Source of the DNA: Nitrospirales bacterium
GTDB lineage: Bacteria; Nitrospirota; Nitrospiria; Nitrospirales; UBA8639
Assembly (NCBI GenBank): GCA_031315915.1
Contig: JALDRK010000005.1
Location: 1 to 64,000 of the forward strand
DNA: 64,000 bases
Reading direction: 5' to 3'
Each line of letters starts with the position of its first letter. The stretch's first letter is position 1. A model generated the notes under the pieces. The model ran no database searches and was not told the origin of the DNA. It worked only from the letters and a program-made list of their open reading frames with translations. Of the stretch, positions 62,585 through 64,000 are shown in pieces. The position numbers and the translations under genes are program-made.

Positions 62585-63637
62585 ATGCGTGATTTTTCAT
62601 CTGCGGAATGGGTGGATCCGGCTTTGCACTGGAAGCCTCTGCCCGTTTCCGATATTCCCGGCCGTGTACTCCTTGATTTGGCGACGACATGTAATCTGCG
62701 TTGTCCCATGTGTCCCGTTTGGGGGTCGGAAGATGACCTGGCCATTGATTCCGTGACAGGAGCGATGGATTTGGAATCCTCAAGGAAGTTGCTCGATGAA
62801 ATCATGACGGCCAACCCGCTCATTCAACCCAATATGTACGGTGAGCCTCTCCTGGCTCCCAATCTCCGTGAGCAGATTGTTGCCATGAAATCACGTGGTA
62901 TGGCGGTGGCCATGAACACGAATGGGCTGACCTTAAATGAAAGTCTGGCCAAATTTTTTGTCGATCAGCACGTTGATTCGGTGATGTTTAGTATTGATGC
63001 CGTGACCCGAAAAACCCTCCGGAAAATTCGTGGAATCGATAAAATCGAAAATCTGGAGGGGGCCGTGTTTCGGCTCATGAAAATGCGAGGCGATACCGGC
63101 TATCCCCGGGTCGGGGTGTCGTTTACGATCCAACCTGAAAATGCTCATGAAGCAGACGCATTCGTAGCCCGTTGGGCAGGGGTCGTGGATGTGGTGAGAA
63201 TAGGATTGTTGTTCGAAAATGGCACATTTCCAGACATGGAGACCCCAGAGCCGAGATTGCCGTGTCCGGCGCTCTATAACACCATGCCGGTGCATAACGA
63301 TGGAACTGTCACCGTGTGTTGCCTGGATGGGTTTAAAACCACCAACATGGGCAATGTGTTTAAAGAGGGTGTGGCGGCGGTTTGGAATGGGGAGGAGTTT
63401 GCGAAAGCCCGCTACTATCATGAAACCCAGCAGTGGGACAAAATTCCATTTTGCAAGCCCTGTAACGGTTGGGCACAGTTATCTTTCGAAGAAGAGGTTC
63501 GGGACGGGTTGTTGATTCGGAAATCCCCCCAATATACCTATTACAATAAAATTGCCCGTCTGAATAACTGGCAGGGGAATCTGTTGGGTGGGCATCCCAA
63601 ACCATCGGAAGAACTGGTTGGAGCGGGAGGGGTGTAG
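62585..63637 (+). CDS. Radical SAM protein with SPASM-like C-terminal cysteines
   Basis: A 350-residue protein: the 4Fe-4S/SAM motif LDLATTCNLRCPMCPVWG (CX3CX2C) is near residue 31, then QPNMYGEPLLAPNL and VAMNTNGLTL, and the C-terminal VCCLDGFKTTNMGNVF and IPFCKPCNGW supply SPASM-type cysteines for extra clusters. The second half lies within a polysaccharide-locus setting, so it may modify a sugar or lipid carrier. The ATG at 62585 has GGAGG five bases before it, better than ATG 62573. Substrate unknown. Confidence 0.85.
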   Translation: MRDFSSAEWVDPALHWKPLPVSDIPGRVLLDLATTCNLRCPMCPVWGSEDDLAIDSVTGAMDLESSRKLLDEIMTANPLIQPNMYGEPLLAPNLREQIVAMKSRGMAVAMNTNGLTLNESLAKFFVDQHVDSVMFSIDAVTRKTLRKIRGIDKIENLEGAVFRLMKMRGDTGYPRVGVSFTIQPENAHEADAFVARWAGVVDVVRIGLLFENGTFPDMETPEPRLPCPALYNTMPVHNDGTVTVCCLDGFKTTNMGNVFKEGVAAVWNGEEFAKARYYHETQQWDKIPFCKPCNGWAQLSFEEEVRDGLLIRKSPQYTYYNKIARLNNWQGNLLGGHPKPSEELVGAGGV

Positions 63638-64000
63638 CGAAGACCCGTATCGCATGAATTCATTATGGCGAATGGGAATGTTTGTGACCGTGGAATCGGT
63701 CAATTAGAGAACAACTGAAAATCGATGGATGGCCAAACCCAAGCTCTGTTCCTCCATCTTCACTTATTGACCCGTACCCTCCTCAATTTTTCGTGAGCGT
63801 GTGGTTGCTGCTCTCGCCTATTCACAGATCATTGTCTAATGTTTGAGCTTGGGGTTATTGATATGACTTCGACATTTCAGGGAGCCAAGCATAATGGACG
63901 CTCCCTACAAATTCCGGATGATGGACAGGTACCTGAATTGGGGCATCAACGCATAGCATAGCCCAAAAACAGGCAGCCTCTCTCGAAAAGAGACAGAGCA
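63638..64000. other. Intergenic end of the window
   Basis: No gene is supported. A hairpin TGACCG (63685-63690) and CGGTCA (63697-63702) lies about 50 bases after the radical SAM gene and could be a weak terminator although no T run follows. A 40-codon open frame at 63840 has no recognisable product. At the right edge (about 63978-63995) TCTC and GAGA can pair; the sequence ends before any T run. Confidence 0.5.

Noticed and set aside
63840-63962. 40-codon open frame near the right edge
   Set aside because: No good ribosome binding site and no recognisable product.

Overview
The window looks like a chromosomal piece of a nitrite-oxidising Nitrospira-type bacterium. The main reasons are two paralogous periplasmic gamma-subunit genes of the nitrite oxidoreductase (NxrC) / ethylbenzene dehydrogenase type, a NapF-like ferredoxin, a TorD-like molybdoenzyme chaperone, a TatA gene and two tandem pentaheme cytochromes c, all within 13 kb. 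The base composition is moderate, near 50 percent GC by eye, which would suit a marine-type Nitrospira, but that placement is inference. NxrA and NxrB are not in the window. No rRNA, tRNA, CRISPR array, transposase or integrase gene was seen.

Layout. 1-7.9 kb is housekeeping: the tail of an unknown gene, mobA, a family 9 glycosyltransferase, argS (interrupted by an in-frame TAG), tgt, yajC, secD and secF. 8.0-12.7 kb holds a large multi-PAS sensor kinase and its sigma-54 response regulator, which carries an unusual four-cysteine linker. 12.7-28.7 kb is the respiratory accessory region: a WD40 protein, an HExxH/zinc-ribbon protein, the NapF-like ferredoxin, the TorD-like chaperone with a near-consensus promoter containing a dyad, nxrC copy 1, a B12-type radical SAM protein, a polytopic membrane protein, a TPR protein, tatA, an NHL-repeat protein, nxrC copy 2, a PDZ-only protein and two pentaheme cytochromes. 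28.7-34.3 kb is mixed: ilvD, two methyltransferase-like genes, a membrane-anchored orphan and an oxidoreductase.

From 34.7 kb to 63.6 kb lies a surface polysaccharide / LPS locus. It starts with kdsD, an O-antigen-ligase-like protein, a family 4 glycosyltransferase, a nucleotide-sugar epimerase and a WecA-CapD(N) fusion. Then comes a tightly packed 13-kb gene train (41.4-54.7 kb): a GmhA-like isomerase, a HAD phosphatase, a small transaldolase, several SDR epimerases, a domain-swapped HldE-like nucleotidyltransferase/kinase, an oxidoreductase, a nucleotide-sugar dehydrogenase homologue without its catalytic cysteine, a methyltransferase, a split transketolase and a DegT aminotransferase. The right part (54.8-63.6 kb) holds two large unrecognised proteins, a carbamoyltransferase, an AAC(3)-type acetyltransferase, a Nudix hydrolase, an RfbC-like protein without its usual active-site tyrosines, an FkbM methyltransferase and a SPASM-type radical SAM protein.

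How the genes may work together. MobA (cofactor maturation), the TorD-like chaperone, the NapF-like protein and TatA would serve assembly and export of an Nxr-type molybdoenzyme, with the NxrC copies and pentaheme cytochromes as periplasmic redox partners. In the polysaccharide locus, transketolase plus transaldolase, isomerase, kinase, phosphatase and nucleotidyltransferase form a plausible self-contained route from central sugar phosphates to an activated heptose-like sugar, which the SDR, aminotransferase, methyl-, carbamoyl- and acetyl-transferase genes could then decorate. These two modules are the most promising undescribed systems here.
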